In this document: positions 24,665-34,036 of the stretch, in pieces | Layout of the letters: each line of letters opens with the position of its first letter | Numbering within the stretch: position 1 is the first letter of the stretch | NCBI RefSeq assembly: GCF_004122095.1 | Contig: NZ_SAWZ01000004.1 | Span: 124,001 to 188,000 of the forward strand | Length of the DNA stretch: 64,000 nt | Direction: 5' to 3' | Origin: Pseudoxanthomonas composti | GTDB lineage: Bacteria; Pseudomonadota; Gammaproteobacteria; Xanthomonadales; Xanthomonadaceae | The notes under the pieces: model-generated | Seen by the model: the letters and a program-made list of their open reading frames with translations, nothing else | What the model was told of the DNA's origin: nothing | The model's database searches: none | Program-made: the position numbers and the translations under genes

Positions 24665-24791
24665 GGGGTTCGAGCAAGCGAGGGCCTGTGCGCGGTCCTG
24701 GCGGTCCTGCGCCGGCTTGCCGCGCTGCAGGGTTCATCGCCGCGGCGGCATCGGCGACACTGGGCGCCGGTTTTCCTTCATGAGAGACGCC

Positions 24792-26231
24792 ATGGGTGCC
24801 TGGCTGCGCCGCAAGAATATCGATCAGGTCACCGTGCACGAGGCCGGTCGCCAGCTGGTCCCCACCCTGTCCTGGCCGCACCTGATCGCACTGGGCATCG
24901 GCGCCATCGTCGGCACCGGCATCTACACGCTGATCGGCGTGGGCGCGGACAAGGCCGGCCCCGCCGTGCTGCTGTCCTTCGTGGCCGCCGGCATCGTCTG
25001 CGCCTGCGCGGCGCTGGCCTATGCCGAGATGGCCACGATGATGCCGGCCGCCGGCAGCGCCTACACCTACAGCTACACCGCGCTGGGCGAGAGCATCGCC
25101 TGGGTGGTGGGCTGGAGCCTGATCCTGGAGTACTCGCTGGTGGTCAGCACGGTGGCGGTGGGCTGGTCGGGCTACTTCGTCGGCTTCCTGCAGTGGGCCA
25201 GCGCGAACACCGGCGTGGACATGAGCCTGCCGGCCGCCCTGACCGCCGGCCCGCATGCCGGTGGCATCGTCAACCTGCCCGCGGTGGCCATCACCTTCGT
25301 CGTGGCCGGACTGCTGATGGCCGGCACCAAGGAAAGCGCCACGCTCAACGCGGTGCTGGTGGTGCTCAAGCTGATCGCGCTGGCGGTGTTCGTGGCGGTG
25401 GCCCTGCCGGCCTTCGACCCGGCCAACCTGCATCCGTTCATGCCCTACGGCTTTTCCAAATCGGTCGATGCGCAGGGCGTGGAGCGCGGGGTCATGGCGG
25501 CGGCGGCGATCATCTTCTTCGCCTTCTACGGCTTCGATGCGATCTCCACCGCGGCCGAGGAGACCAAGAACCCGGGGCGCGATCTGTCCATCGGCATTGT
25601 CGGTTCGATGGTGGGCTGCACGCTGATCTACGTGGTGGTGGCCCTGGCCGCGGTGGGCGCGATGAGCTTTACGGTGTTCGGCAAGAGCGCCGAGCCGCTG
25701 GCGCTGATCATGCGCGAGCTGGGCAGCGCCAGGGCCGCGGCGGTGATCGGCGCGGTGGCGGTGATCGCGCTGCCGACCGTGCTGCTGGCCTTCCTGTATG
25801 GGCAGAGCCGCATCTTCTTCGTGATGTCGCGCGATGGCCTGCTGCCGCGCGGGCTGTCCAAGGTCAACCAGCGCACCGGCACGCCGGTGGCGACGACCTT
25901 GTTCACCGCCGTGCTGGTGGCGGCGCTGGCCGGGGTGGCGCGGCTGGATGAGATCGCCGCGCTGGCCAATGCCGGCACGCTGGCGGCCTTCACCGCGGTG
26001 GCCGTCTGCCTGCTGGTGCTGCGCAAGCGCGAGCCGCACCGCGCGCGCGCCTTCCGCACGCCGTTGGCCTGGATCGTCGGGCCAGTGGCGATTGGCGGTT
26101 GCCTGTATCTGTTCTGGAGCCTGCCCAGCCGCACCCAGGTGTATTTCCTGGTGTGGAACGCGATCGGGGTGATCGCCTACCTGGCTTACGGGCGTCGCCA
26201 CAGCCTGCTGGGCAGGGGCGAGCAGGCCTGA
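24792..26231 (+). CDS. APC-superfamily amino acid permease (cationic amino acid transporter type)
   Basis: The roughly 479-residue protein has about 12 hydrophobic segments. The APC core motif IGAIVGTGIYTLIGVGADKAGPA lies in the first helix. FAFYGFDAISTAAEETKNPGRDL is the conserved helix 6-7 motif of the CAT-like subfamily. It imports or exchanges amino acids at the inner membrane. GAGAG lies eight bases before ATG 24792; ATG at 24780 adds four residues. Its neighbours do not indicate a substrate. Confidence 0.92.
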   Translation: MGAWLRRKNIDQVTVHEAGRQLVPTLSWPHLIALGIGAIVGTGIYTLIGVGADKAGPAVLLSFVAAGIVCACAALAYAEMATMMPAAGSAYTYSYTALGESIAWVVGWSLILEYSLVVSTVAVGWSGYFVGFLQWASANTGVDMSLPAALTAGPHAGGIVNLPAVAITFVVAGLLMAGTKESATLNAVLVVLKLIALAVFVAVALPAFDPANLHPFMPYGFSKSVDAQGVERGVMAAAAIIFFAFYGFDAISTAAEETKNPGRDLSIGIVGSMVGCTLIYVVVALAAVGAMSFTVFGKSAEPLALIMRELGSARAAAVIGAVAVIALPTVLLAFLYGQSRIFFVMSRDGLLPRGLSKVNQRTGTPVATTLFTAVLVAALAGVARLDEIAALANAGTLAAFTAVAVCLLVLRKREPHRARAFRTPLAWIVGPVAIGGCLYLFWSLPSRTQVYFLVWNAIGVIAYLAYGRRHSLLGRGEQA

Positions 26232-26254
26232 GGGGTGGGTACGCGGGATTGTGC

Positions 26255-26415
26255 GGGTTTGTGGGGACGGCCCCCCATCCGCCCTGCGGGCACCTTCCCC
26301 CGCGCGTGGGAGAAGGGAAGGCGTCTAGGCGCTTCATGCGCTGAGGTGCTGATCCGCTCCCTTCTCCCGCGCGCGGGAGATGGTGGCGCAACGCGCCGGA
26401 TGAGGGCGCTCTTGC
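26255..26415. repeat. Palindromic repeats of the CTCCCGCGCGCGGGAG type
   Basis: CCCCCGCGCGTGGGAGAAGGG (about 26296-26316) and CCCTTCTCCCGCGCGCGGGAG (about 26360-26380) are inverted copies around the core. They resemble intergenic repeats common in this family. They lie between the convergent permease and TonB-receptor genes and may also act as terminators. Confidence 0.65.
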
Positions 26416-26446
26416 TGGCGCGCAGACGCACGCCCCGCCGGTCGGC

Positions 26447-29245
26447 TTACAGCGAGTAGCGGAAGCCCAGCATGTATTGGCGGCCGTACTTGGTGTACTC
26501 CTCGGGGAAGAACAGCCCGGTGCCGGTGCTCTCGCTGACCTCGGTGCGGAAGGGCTCGTCGGTGAGGTTGTTGACCTGGAACAGCAGGGTCAGGCCTTCC
26601 ATGCGGGTGCCCTTGGCGAAGTCGTAGCTCAGCTGCGCGTCCATGGTGCGCTCGCTCAGCGTGTTGCGGTACTGGCGCTGGCCGAACAGGGCGCTGTACT
26701 CGCCGCGGTAGCCGTCGCGATAGCGCTGGCTCAGGCGCGCGGAGAAGCCGTGCTTCTCGTAGTACAGCGTGGCATTGGCCACCACCTTGGACAGGCCCGG
26801 GATGGTGTCGGTGCCCGGCGAGTTGTCGTTCGGGTCCGGGTCGATGGAAGACTCGGTGTAGGAGATGTTGAACAGCGCGCCGAAGCCATCGAGCTTGTCG
26901 CTGATCAGGCCGCCGGCCAGGGCCGTGGACAGTTCCGCGCCGCGCATGTAGCCGCCGGTGCCGTTGGCCCAGGTGCTGAAGTTGCCGGTGCTGGAGATCG
27001 GCTGCAGACCATCGGGGTCGGGGGTGTAGCCGCTGAAATCCCACACCAGGTTCTGGCGATAGATGTAGGTTTCCAGGTTCTTGCGGAACAGGGCCAGGCC
27101 GACGTAACTGCCCTCGCCGAAGTACTTCTCGAAGGACAGGTCGAAGGCCAGCGCGCGATACGGTTCCAGAGTGGGGTTGCCGCCGCTGCCGCTCCACAGG
27201 CCGGCCTCGGCGCCGGTCTGGATCACCCCGGCGCTGGAATCGGCGCTGAGGTAGTTGATCGGCGGGCGCATCAGCGTCTTGCTGGCCGCCGCGCGGATCA
27301 GCCAGCCGTCGCCGAAGTCGAAGATCAGGTTCAGGCTGGGCAGGAAGTCGCTGTACTCGGCGCCCAGGGTCTGCGAGCCGACCACCGAGTCGTTGGCGGC
27401 GTTGAAGCCGGTGGAGGACTGGTCGCTCTGGATGTACTGCGCGCCGACGTTGCCGCGCACACGGATGTTATCGCTCAGGTCCATGTCGATGTTGCCGCGG
27501 ATGTAGAAGGTGTTGACCTTCTCCTCGACGATGAAGTCCTTGCGCAGGTCGTCGTTGCTCTCGCTCAGGCGCACATCGTAGTAGCGGTTCAGCAGCGCGC
27601 GTGGGTTGAAGCTGAGGATGTCGCCGATGCCGACGAAATCCAGCGAGGTCGGCGCATACAGCAGCGACGGGTCCACCAGCGTCGGGGTGGTGCCCTCACC
27701 GCCTGCCGCCGGCGGCAGGAAGGCGAAGTACACGTCGGCCACCTTCTCCTTGGTGCGTTTGTTGACGTTCACGCCGAAGTCCACGCTGCGCATGATGGCG
27801 TTGTCCATCGCATGGCTCAGCTCCAGGCGTCCGGCCTTGATGGTGTCCTTCTGCTGGGAGTTCTCCAGGCGGCCGTCATGGTTGTAGTTCTGCGGGTCCC
27901 ACAGGTAGACCGCGTTGGGATCGGCCAGGTTGGGCGTGGCGAACTGCGAATAGCCCGGGCTGGTGCGCAGGTCGAAATCGATGCTCTGCCCGCCCAGGCG
28001 GCCGGCGTAGAGCTCCAGCGCGGACTGGTCGCGCTTGGCCCGCGAGTAGCTGGCATCGGCGGTAAGCGTCCAGGTCTCGCCCAGGGCGAACTTGTTGTTC
28101 CACCCGGCCGAGAACAGCCGGTCCTGGCGCTGGTTGCTGTCGTTGCGGATGATGGGCTGCACGCCGTTGAGGGTGCCGCTGGTGAGCACCGGATAGCCGT
28201 CGACCAGCGTGGTCTGGGCATTGCTGTAGCTGGTGCCAGTGCCGTCGGCGCCGACGAAATCCGAGGCGTTGGACCACATGGTCCCGTGCATGGTCTCGTC
28301 CTGATCGAACTTGGAGTAGTACAGGTCCAGGATGCTGTGCCACTGCTCGCTGGGCTTGTACTCGAACACCGCCATCACGCCATCGCGTTGCAGGTCGCGC
28401 GACTTCACCCAGGCCTCCGAGCCCTGCAGGTTGATCGCATTGAGCGGACGGCCGGCCTGGTAGGGGCCATCCCAGTCCACGCGGTCCAGATCGGCCCACC
28501 ACCAGGATTTGTAGTGCTCTTCCTGGAAGGGCGACTTCAGCCGCGCCACGCCCAGGGCCACGCCGAAGGTGTCGTCGGCGAACTGGTCCACGTAGGAGGC
28601 GCTGGCACGATAGCCCTTGTCCTGGCCATCGCCGCTGAGCTCGCCCAGCGAGTTGTATTCGCCCTGGCCGCTGACCACGATGCGGCGCTCGGCCAGGTCC
28701 AGCGGGCGGATGGTCTGCAGGTCCACGGTGCCGGACAGGCCCTGGCCGATCAGCGCGGCATCGGGGGTCTTGTACACGACCACGGCGTTGACCAGCTCGG
28801 ACGGGTACTGGTCGAATTCCACGCCCCGGCTGTCGCCGGTGCTGACCTGCTCGCGGCCGTTGAGCAAGGTGCCAGCGAACTGCTCGGACATGCCGCGGAT
28901 GTTGATCACCTGCGAGCGGCCGTCCACGCGCTGGGTGGTCAGGCCCGGCAGGCGCGAGATCGAGTCGGCGATGGACACGTCCGGCAGCTTGCCGATGTCC
29001 TCGGCGGAGATGGCCTCCACGATCGAGGTGGCCTCGCTCTTGGTCTCCACCGCGCTGGCGATCGCGCCGCGGATGCCGGTGACCTTGACCGTATCCAGCT
29101 CGGTGGCGTCCTGCGCGGGGGCGGTCTGCGCCATTGCAGACGTGGAAGCGGCGAGTGCGAGGCAGCAGGCGGCAGTGAGCAGATGGAAGCGCGGCGCGCG
29201 CGAGTTGTTCGACGCGCGACGGCGCCCTGCGGTGATCTGTGTCAT
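26447..29245 (-). CDS. TonB-dependent outer-membrane receptor (large, glycan-type)
   Basis: The 932-residue precursor has a signal peptide ending TSAMAQ, then a TonB box region (DTVKVTGIRGAI). The plug domain shows IGKLPDVSIADSISRLPGLTTQRVDGRSQVINIRGMS and the oxidative pattern SGTVDLQTIRPLD. A beta-barrel with many aromatic strands follows. The long plug motif is that of the receptors abundant in Xanthomonadaceae that import oligosaccharides. The protein ends FRYSL, not in the usual Phe. GGAGG lies about 8 bases before the ATG. It is divergent from the GH30 enzyme, so glycan import is a fair inference. Confidence 0.93.
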   Translation of the reverse strand: MTQITAGRRRASNNSRAPRFHLLTAACCLALAASTSAMAQTAPAQDATELDTVKVTGIRGAIASAVETKSEATSIVEAISAEDIGKLPDVSIADSISRLPGLTTQRVDGRSQVINIRGMSEQFAGTLLNGREQVSTGDSRGVEFDQYPSELVNAVVVYKTPDAALIGQGLSGTVDLQTIRPLDLAERRIVVSGQGEYNSLGELSGDGQDKGYRASASYVDQFADDTFGVALGVARLKSPFQEEHYKSWWWADLDRVDWDGPYQAGRPLNAINLQGSEAWVKSRDLQRDGVMAVFEYKPSEQWHSILDLYYSKFDQDETMHGTMWSNASDFVGADGTGTSYSNAQTTLVDGYPVLTSGTLNGVQPIIRNDSNQRQDRLFSAGWNNKFALGETWTLTADASYSRAKRDQSALELYAGRLGGQSIDFDLRTSPGYSQFATPNLADPNAVYLWDPQNYNHDGRLENSQQKDTIKAGRLELSHAMDNAIMRSVDFGVNVNKRTKEKVADVYFAFLPPAAGGEGTTPTLVDPSLLYAPTSLDFVGIGDILSFNPRALLNRYYDVRLSESNDDLRKDFIVEEKVNTFYIRGNIDMDLSDNIRVRGNVGAQYIQSDQSSTGFNAANDSVVGSQTLGAEYSDFLPSLNLIFDFGDGWLIRAAASKTLMRPPINYLSADSSAGVIQTGAEAGLWSGSGGNPTLEPYRALAFDLSFEKYFGEGSYVGLALFRKNLETYIYRQNLVWDFSGYTPDPDGLQPISSTGNFSTWANGTGGYMRGAELSTALAGGLISDKLDGFGALFNISYTESSIDPDPNDNSPGTDTIPGLSKVVANATLYYEKHGFSARLSQRYRDGYRGEYSALFGQRQYRNTLSERTMDAQLSYDFAKGTRMEGLTLLFQVNNLTDEPFRTEVSESTGTGLFFPEEYTKYGRQYMLGFRYSL

Positions 29246-29265
29246 GTGCCCCCTCCAGGCGAATC

Positions 29266-29279
29266 TGACAGCGCTGTCA
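29266..29279. promoter_or_regulatory. Perfect 14-bp palindrome, LacI-type operator candidate
   Basis: TGACAGCGCTGTCA lies 21 bases upstream of the TonB-receptor start. Its even-spaced symmetry with a central CG is typical of LacI-family operators controlling sugar-utilisation genes in Xanthomonadales. No LacI gene is present in the window, so the regulator would be encoded elsewhere. Confidence 0.6.
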
Positions 29280-29455
29280 TAGCGACGATGTCCACACGCG
29301 TCAAATGGCGCATGACCGGCCATCTCGAACCGGGCGCGAACGATAGCCGAATCAGCCCACTGCACCCTATCGACTTTGGTCCCATGTGGCGATGCAACAT
29401 GCATCGCGCGCAACGTTGCGGCCAAGATCGGTGTCCGCTCGTTGAAGGACATGTC

Positions 29456-30889
29456 ATGCACAACCGCTTTCCGTACGCACTCGCATTGATCGGCGTGTTG
29501 TGGTGTTCGCCCGCCGTCGCAGCGCAAGCGGAGGCGATGCGCGCCTGGGTCACCAGCAACGACCACACCCTGGCATTGGCGCCTTTGCAGACCACGGCGT
29601 GGCGCACGACGCGTGGCGATCGCGCCGCCATCGACATCGCCCTGGATGCCGGCAAGCCCGACCAGGCCATGGTCGGCTTCGGCGCCTCCATCACCGATGC
29701 CTCGGCCTGGCTGATCCAGCAGCAATCGCCTGCGCAACGCGATGCGCTGCTGCGCGAGCTGTTCGGGCGCGAAGACAATGGCCTGGGCCTGAGCTTCACC
29801 CGCCTGACCATCGGTGCCTCGGATTTCTCGCGGTTCCACTACTCGCTGGACGACACGCCGGACAACGCGCCCGATCCGCAGCTGCAGCACTTCTCGATCC
29901 AGCACAATCTGGCAGACGTGGTGCCGGTGACCCAGGCAGCGCTGAAGATCAATCCGCAGCTGAAGGTCATGGCCTCGCCCTGGAGCGCACCGGCGTGGAT
30001 GAAGTCCAACCGCAAGCTGGTGCAGGGCACGCTGGATCCGCAGTACCAGGACGCCTTCGCCCGCTACCTGCTGCGCTATGTCGATGCCTATGCGCAGCAG
30101 GGCATCCCGATCTGGGCGCTGACGGTGCAGAACGAGCCTGACTTCGAGCCCAAGGACTATCCGGGCATGCGCTTGAACGCGCCGGCGCGTGGCCAGTTCA
30201 TCGCCCAGCATCTGGGCCCGCTGCTGAAGGCGCGCGGCAAGGACGCGCCGCTGCTGATGGATTGGGACCACAACTGGGACAAGCCGAACGAACCGATGGG
30301 CGTGCTGGGCAACGCCGATGCCGCCCAGTACGTGGACGCCATCGCCTGGCATTGCTACATGGGCACGCCCGATGCGCAGGGGCCGGTGCGCGCGGCGTTT
30401 CCCGACAAGGATGTGTACCTGACCGAATGCTCGGGTGGGAACTGGGAGCCGCTGAACACCGGCGGGCTGGTGCTGCAGGCGCGCCGCACGGTGATCCAGT
30501 CGGTGCGCCATGGCGCGCGTGGTGTGATCTTCTGGAACCTGGCGCTGGATGAGCGCAACGGCCCGCATGCCGGCGGCTGCGACACCTGCCGCGGTGTGGT
30601 GACCATCGACGCCAGGAGCGGGAAGGTGCTGGACCGGACCGACGAGTACTACGCGCTGGCGCATGTCAGCCGCTTCGTGCTGCCTGGTGCGCGGCGCGTG
30701 GCATCGCCGGACACGCAGGGGCAGGTCGACAACGTGGCCTTCGTCAATCCCGACGGCAGCCGCGTGCTGGTGGTCAGCAATTCCGGCGACGCGCCGCAGG
30801 CGCTGACCCTGGGCGAAGGCGAGCGACGCGTGCAGGCCACGCTGCCGGCCAAGAGCCTGGCAACCTTCACCTGGTCGTCGGCGAAATAG
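29456..30889 (+). CDS. Glycoside hydrolase family 30 (glucosylceramidase-like), exported
   Basis: The 477-residue precursor has a signal peptide (LALIGVLWCSPAVAAQA). The GH30 catalytic residues are in place: acid/base Glu227 in TVQNEPDFEP and nucleophile Glu324 in YLTECSGGNW. Other family motifs are MVGFGASITDASAWLI, LTIGASDFSRFHYSLDD and MASPWSAPAWMKSN. A beta-sandwich tail ends the protein. Bacterial members act on beta-glucosides, beta-xylosides or beta-1,6-glucans. It is divergent from the TonB receptor at 26447 with 210 bp between, implying shared control. Confidence 0.94.
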   Translation: MHNRFPYALALIGVLWCSPAVAAQAEAMRAWVTSNDHTLALAPLQTTAWRTTRGDRAAIDIALDAGKPDQAMVGFGASITDASAWLIQQQSPAQRDALLRELFGREDNGLGLSFTRLTIGASDFSRFHYSLDDTPDNAPDPQLQHFSIQHNLADVVPVTQAALKINPQLKVMASPWSAPAWMKSNRKLVQGTLDPQYQDAFARYLLRYVDAYAQQGIPIWALTVQNEPDFEPKDYPGMRLNAPARGQFIAQHLGPLLKARGKDAPLLMDWDHNWDKPNEPMGVLGNADAAQYVDAIAWHCYMGTPDAQGPVRAAFPDKDVYLTECSGGNWEPLNTGGLVLQARRTVIQSVRHGARGVIFWNLALDERNGPHAGGCDTCRGVVTIDARSGKVLDRTDEYYALAHVSRFVLPGARRVASPDTQGQVDNVAFVNPDGSRVLVVSNSGDAPQALTLGEGERRVQATLPAKSLATFTWSSAK

Positions 30890-30921
30890 GCGGCGACCGA
30901 CAGCTCCGCGTACGATCTTTC

Positions 30922-31023
30922 TGTGGGAGCGACATGTGTGGAAGCGGCTCCAGGTGGCCTCGGGCCATCAGCCGCTAAGAGGCTTAACCGGTCAAGCTCT
31001 TCGCGGCTAAAGCCGCTCTCAAA
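30922..31023. repeat. REP-type palindrome with an internal insertion
   Basis: It begins TGTGGGAGC and then TGTGGAAGCGGCTCC, followed by GGTGGCCTCGGGCCAT before the core CAGCCGCTAAGAGGC. It ends with CTTCGCGGCTAAAGCCGCTC. The same GGTGGCCTCGGGCCAT insertion occurs in the copy at 44868, so the two form a sub-family. Confidence 0.75.
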
Positions 31024-31082
31024 GATGCGATCCTCCTTCCCGGGTACTGCGGCATCCGCTCGCGAGAAATCAATAGGCCCGC

Positions 31083-33059
31083 TCAGCGCAGATGCCCATC
31101 CAGCCAGTCAGCCACACGCTGCTGCACGTCGCGGCCATGTTCCTGTTCGAAGAACCAGTGCGGGCCGCGCGGATAGGTCACCATCTCCACCGGCGTGCCG
31201 TGGAACTTGAGCGCGCGATACAGCATCTGCCCCTGGCTCAGCGGCACGCGCGCGTCGGCCTCGCCGTGCAGGATCAGCACCGGCGCGGTGACGCGGTCCA
31301 CGTAGCGGATCGGCGAATGCGCATCGTATTCGGCGCGATTGGTCACCGGATCGCCAAAGTAACCCGGCGCGTAGGCCGGCACGTCGGTGGTCAGGGCCGC
31401 CACGCCGATGTCGATCACGCCCGCGCCGACGATGGCGGTCTTGAAGCGCTTGGACTGCGTCACCGCCCAGGCCGACATGTAGCCGCCGTAGCTCCAGCCG
31501 CCGATGCCCAGGCGCTGCGGGTCGATCACGCCCTGCGCCTGCAGCAGGTCCACGCCATCGAGGATGTCCTGGAAATCCGCGCCGCCCCAGTCGTGCCGGG
31601 CCAGCTCGGTGAAGGCATGGCCCTGGCCTTCCGAGCCACGCGGGTTGGGCAGGAACACCGCGTAGCCGCGCGTGGACAGCAGCTGCGCCCAGTCGTGCCA
31701 GGAGCCCAGCCAGCCCGACCACCAGGCCTCGGCCGGCCCGCCGTGCACTTGTACCAGGGTGGGCAGCGGCGCGTCGCCCTTCCAGCCTGGCGGGGTCACC
31801 AGCACGCCGGTGATGCGGCGGCCATCGCGCGATGAGGTCCAGTCCAGCTCGCGCACCTGGCCATGGGCCCAGCCGGCGACCTGCGGGTTGCTGTCGGTAC
31901 GCACGGCGAGCCTGCCGCGCTCCAGCGTCCACACCTCACCCGGCTGGTCGTCTCGCAGGCCGAGGAAGGCGACACGGCCGCTGTCGGCGACGCTGAAGCT
32001 GGGATAGGCGGTCTTCGCCTTGGCCAGGGTGCGCCAGGCGCCGGTGGCCGCGTCCACGCGCAGGAACGCGCCGCGCACGCCGTGCAGGCCCTGGGCGATC
32101 AGGGTCTTCTCGTCCTGCCAGTGCGCCGACCACAGCGTGCCTGGCCAGTCGCGCGCCAGTTCCACCCGCGCACCGTCGGCCAGGGTGTGCACGACATGGG
32201 TGGCGACCATGCCATAAGGGGCGATGCGGCCATACAGCAGCTTGCGGCCATCGGGCGAGAACTGCAGCGGGATGGCCGATGCCGACGGCTCCAGGGGTTC
32301 GCTCAAGCTGCCATCGGCCAGCGACAGCAGCACGATGCGCGAGCGGTACCAGTAGCCGTTGAGCGTGGTGTCCTCGGACACGCGCAAGGCTAGGCGGCCG
32401 CCGGCCGGCGACCACGCCACGTCCTGCACCTGCAGCCCGGCGGGGGTGAGCGCCCGCGCCCGCGCCTGCCCACTGCGCAGGTCGCGCAGCCACAGCCGCT
32501 GGAACCGAGTGGGGTGTCCGACGTCCACCGCATCGTCCTTCGCCTCGGCCGCGGCCTTGTCCTGCGCGCCGGGTGCATCGACCGCCAGATAGGCCAGCTG
32601 CTGGCCATCGGGCGAGAACGCGTACTTGGCCACATCGCTGGCCGCCTGGGTCAGCAGCTGCGGCGCGCTGCCATCGGCACTGGCGCGCCAGAGCTGGGTC
32701 GTGCCGAGCGCGGCCGTGTCCAGCCCCTGCGGCAAGGGCCGGTCGGAGAGGAAGGCGATGCCGCCATCGGCCAGCCACTTTGGCGAGGACTCGCTCGCGT
32801 CGGCCGGCGCGGCCAGTGCTTGCGCGCTCGCCTTGCCGCTGGCCGGCACGCGCCAGAGGCGGCTCTGCGGCGGCTTGCCCTGTGGCCGCGGCGTGGCCAC
32901 CGTGTAGACGATCCATGCGCCGTCGCGGCTGATCTGCGGATCGTCCACGTGCTTGAGCTGGCTGATCGCGGCGGGCGTGGGCAGGGTTTGCGCGGCGGCC
33001 GCGCTGGACACCAGCAGGCCGCCTGCCAGCAGCAGCGACAGGCGAAGCAGACGGATCAT
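31083..33059 (-). CDS. Exported prolyl oligopeptidase family (S9) serine peptidase
   Basis: The 658-residue precursor has a signal peptide (LLRLSLLLAGGLLVSSAAAAQ). The N-terminal half is a beta-propeller-like domain with repeated ISRDGAWIVYTV and SPDGRKLLYG blades. The C-terminal alpha/beta hydrolase has Ser about 523 in GGWSYGGYM, Asp about 600 in HGEADARVP and His about 633 in RGPHWFFEQ. Such enzymes cut short peptides, often acyl- or prolyl-peptides, and some process lasso peptides; no lasso genes are visible here. The start overlaps the upstream hydrolase stop by four bases, making it the last gene of a coupled operon. Confidence 0.93.
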   Translation of the reverse strand: MIRLLRLSLLLAGGLLVSSAAAAQTLPTPAAISQLKHVDDPQISRDGAWIVYTVATPRPQGKPPQSRLWRVPASGKASAQALAAPADASESSPKWLADGGIAFLSDRPLPQGLDTAALGTTQLWRASADGSAPQLLTQAASDVAKYAFSPDGQQLAYLAVDAPGAQDKAAAEAKDDAVDVGHPTRFQRLWLRDLRSGQARARALTPAGLQVQDVAWSPAGGRLALRVSEDTTLNGYWYRSRIVLLSLADGSLSEPLEPSASAIPLQFSPDGRKLLYGRIAPYGMVATHVVHTLADGARVELARDWPGTLWSAHWQDEKTLIAQGLHGVRGAFLRVDAATGAWRTLAKAKTAYPSFSVADSGRVAFLGLRDDQPGEVWTLERGRLAVRTDSNPQVAGWAHGQVRELDWTSSRDGRRITGVLVTPPGWKGDAPLPTLVQVHGGPAEAWWSGWLGSWHDWAQLLSTRGYAVFLPNPRGSEGQGHAFTELARHDWGGADFQDILDGVDLLQAQGVIDPQRLGIGGWSYGGYMSAWAVTQSKRFKTAIVGAGVIDIGVAALTTDVPAYAPGYFGDPVTNRAEYDAHSPIRYVDRVTAPVLILHGEADARVPLSQGQMLYRALKFHGTPVEMVTYPRGPHWFFEQEHGRDVQQRVADWLDGHLR

Positions 33060-34036
33060 GCGGATGGGTCCTGGGTTGCGGGGTCGAACAGGTGCCTGCG
33101 CAGCCAGCGACAGCCGCGCGCGATCGCCGCACGTGCCTGATCGGAAACGGCCATGGCCTCGATGAAGCTGTGTGGGGCGCCTGCATGTTCGCAGGTCTCC
33201 ACGCTCACCCCCGCCGCGCGCAGGCGCTGGGCCATGTCGCGGTTCTGTTCGGCCAGCACGTCGCGGTCGCCCCACAGCAGCAGGCTCGGGGGCAGGCCGG
33301 TCAGGTCGGCGTGGACCGGCACGGCCAGCGGGTCGCGACAGCGCAAGGCGTCCGGCCCCAGGTACGCCAGCCAGAACGCGTCCATCTCCGCAGCGCTCAG
33401 CATGTCCTCGTCGGTGCCCAGGGTGGCCGCGGCCTGCGCGGAGATCGCCGGGTCCCAGGCGCCGTAGTTCAACACCAGCGCGCGCAGGCCTGGCAGCATC
33501 CCGCGCTCGCGCAGCGCAAGCGCGGTGGCCACCGAGAGATTGCCGCCTGCCGAATCGCCGGCCAGGGCCATGCGCTGTGGGTCGATCCCGAGCGTGCCGG
33601 CCTGGTCGCGCAGCCATTGCACGGCGCACACGCATTGGTTGAGCGCGGTGGGGTACGGGTGCTCCGGGGAAAGCGCGTAGTCCACGCCCACCACCACCAC
33701 GCCCGCGCCCTGCGCGTACTCGCGCATCAGCCGGTCGTGCGTGTCCAGGCTGAACATGCACCAGCCGCCTCCATGCACGTATACCAGCGCCGGGCTGGCG
33801 GGCCCGGCGCCATGCGGGCGATACACGCGCAGGCGCAGGCTTTCATCAATCCGAAGATCCTGGGTGGAAGCCATCTGCGGCCCGCCTTCGCGCCAGCGCG
33901 CGCGCGTGGCCTCGGCGATCCCTCGGCGCGCCGGCCAGTCCAGCGCACGGCCGGCGGCCAGGGCGCGGCCCTCGCTGACCACAGCGTCGATGAAGTGGCG
34001 AATCTGCGGGTCTAGCGCGTCCATCGCCGCGCTCAT
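33056..34036 (-). CDS. Alpha/beta hydrolase of the hormone-sensitive lipase/esterase family
   Basis: The 326-residue cytosolic enzyme has the oxyanion motif VYVHGGGWCMFS, the nucleophile elbow GDSAGGNLS, the acid in LLWGDRDVL, and His in AGAPHSFIEAM. This is the complete HSL-type triad. Members hydrolyse small esters and some amides. Its start overlaps the PaiB-like stop (ATGA), and its own stop overlaps the peptidase start. The start at 34036 fits the overlap; an earlier in-frame codon at 34084 would run into the upstream gene. Confidence 0.92.
   Translation of the reverse strand: MSAAMDALDPQIRHFIDAVVSEGRALAAGRALDWPARRGIAEATRARWREGGPQMASTQDLRIDESLRLRVYRPHGAGPASPALVYVHGGGWCMFSLDTHDRLMREYAQGAGVVVVGVDYALSPEHPYPTALNQCVCAVQWLRDQAGTLGIDPQRMALAGDSAGGNLSVATALALRERGMLPGLRALVLNYGAWDPAISAQAAATLGTDEDMLSAAEMDAFWLAYLGPDALRCRDPLAVPVHADLTGLPPSLLLWGDRDVLAEQNRDMAQRLRAAGVSVETCEHAGAPHSFIEAMAVSDQARAAIARGCRWLRRHLFDPATQDPSA

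Noticed and set aside
26477-30889. Very long plus-strand open frame (1470 codons) through the TonB receptor
   Set aside because: Only its last third is a gene (GH30, from 29456). The rest is antisense to the TonB receptor and kept open by high GC.
31083-33059. Lasso peptide isopeptidase and cluster
   Set aside because: An S9-like peptidase near a TonB receptor is suggestive, but no precursor, B or C protein genes are present in the window.
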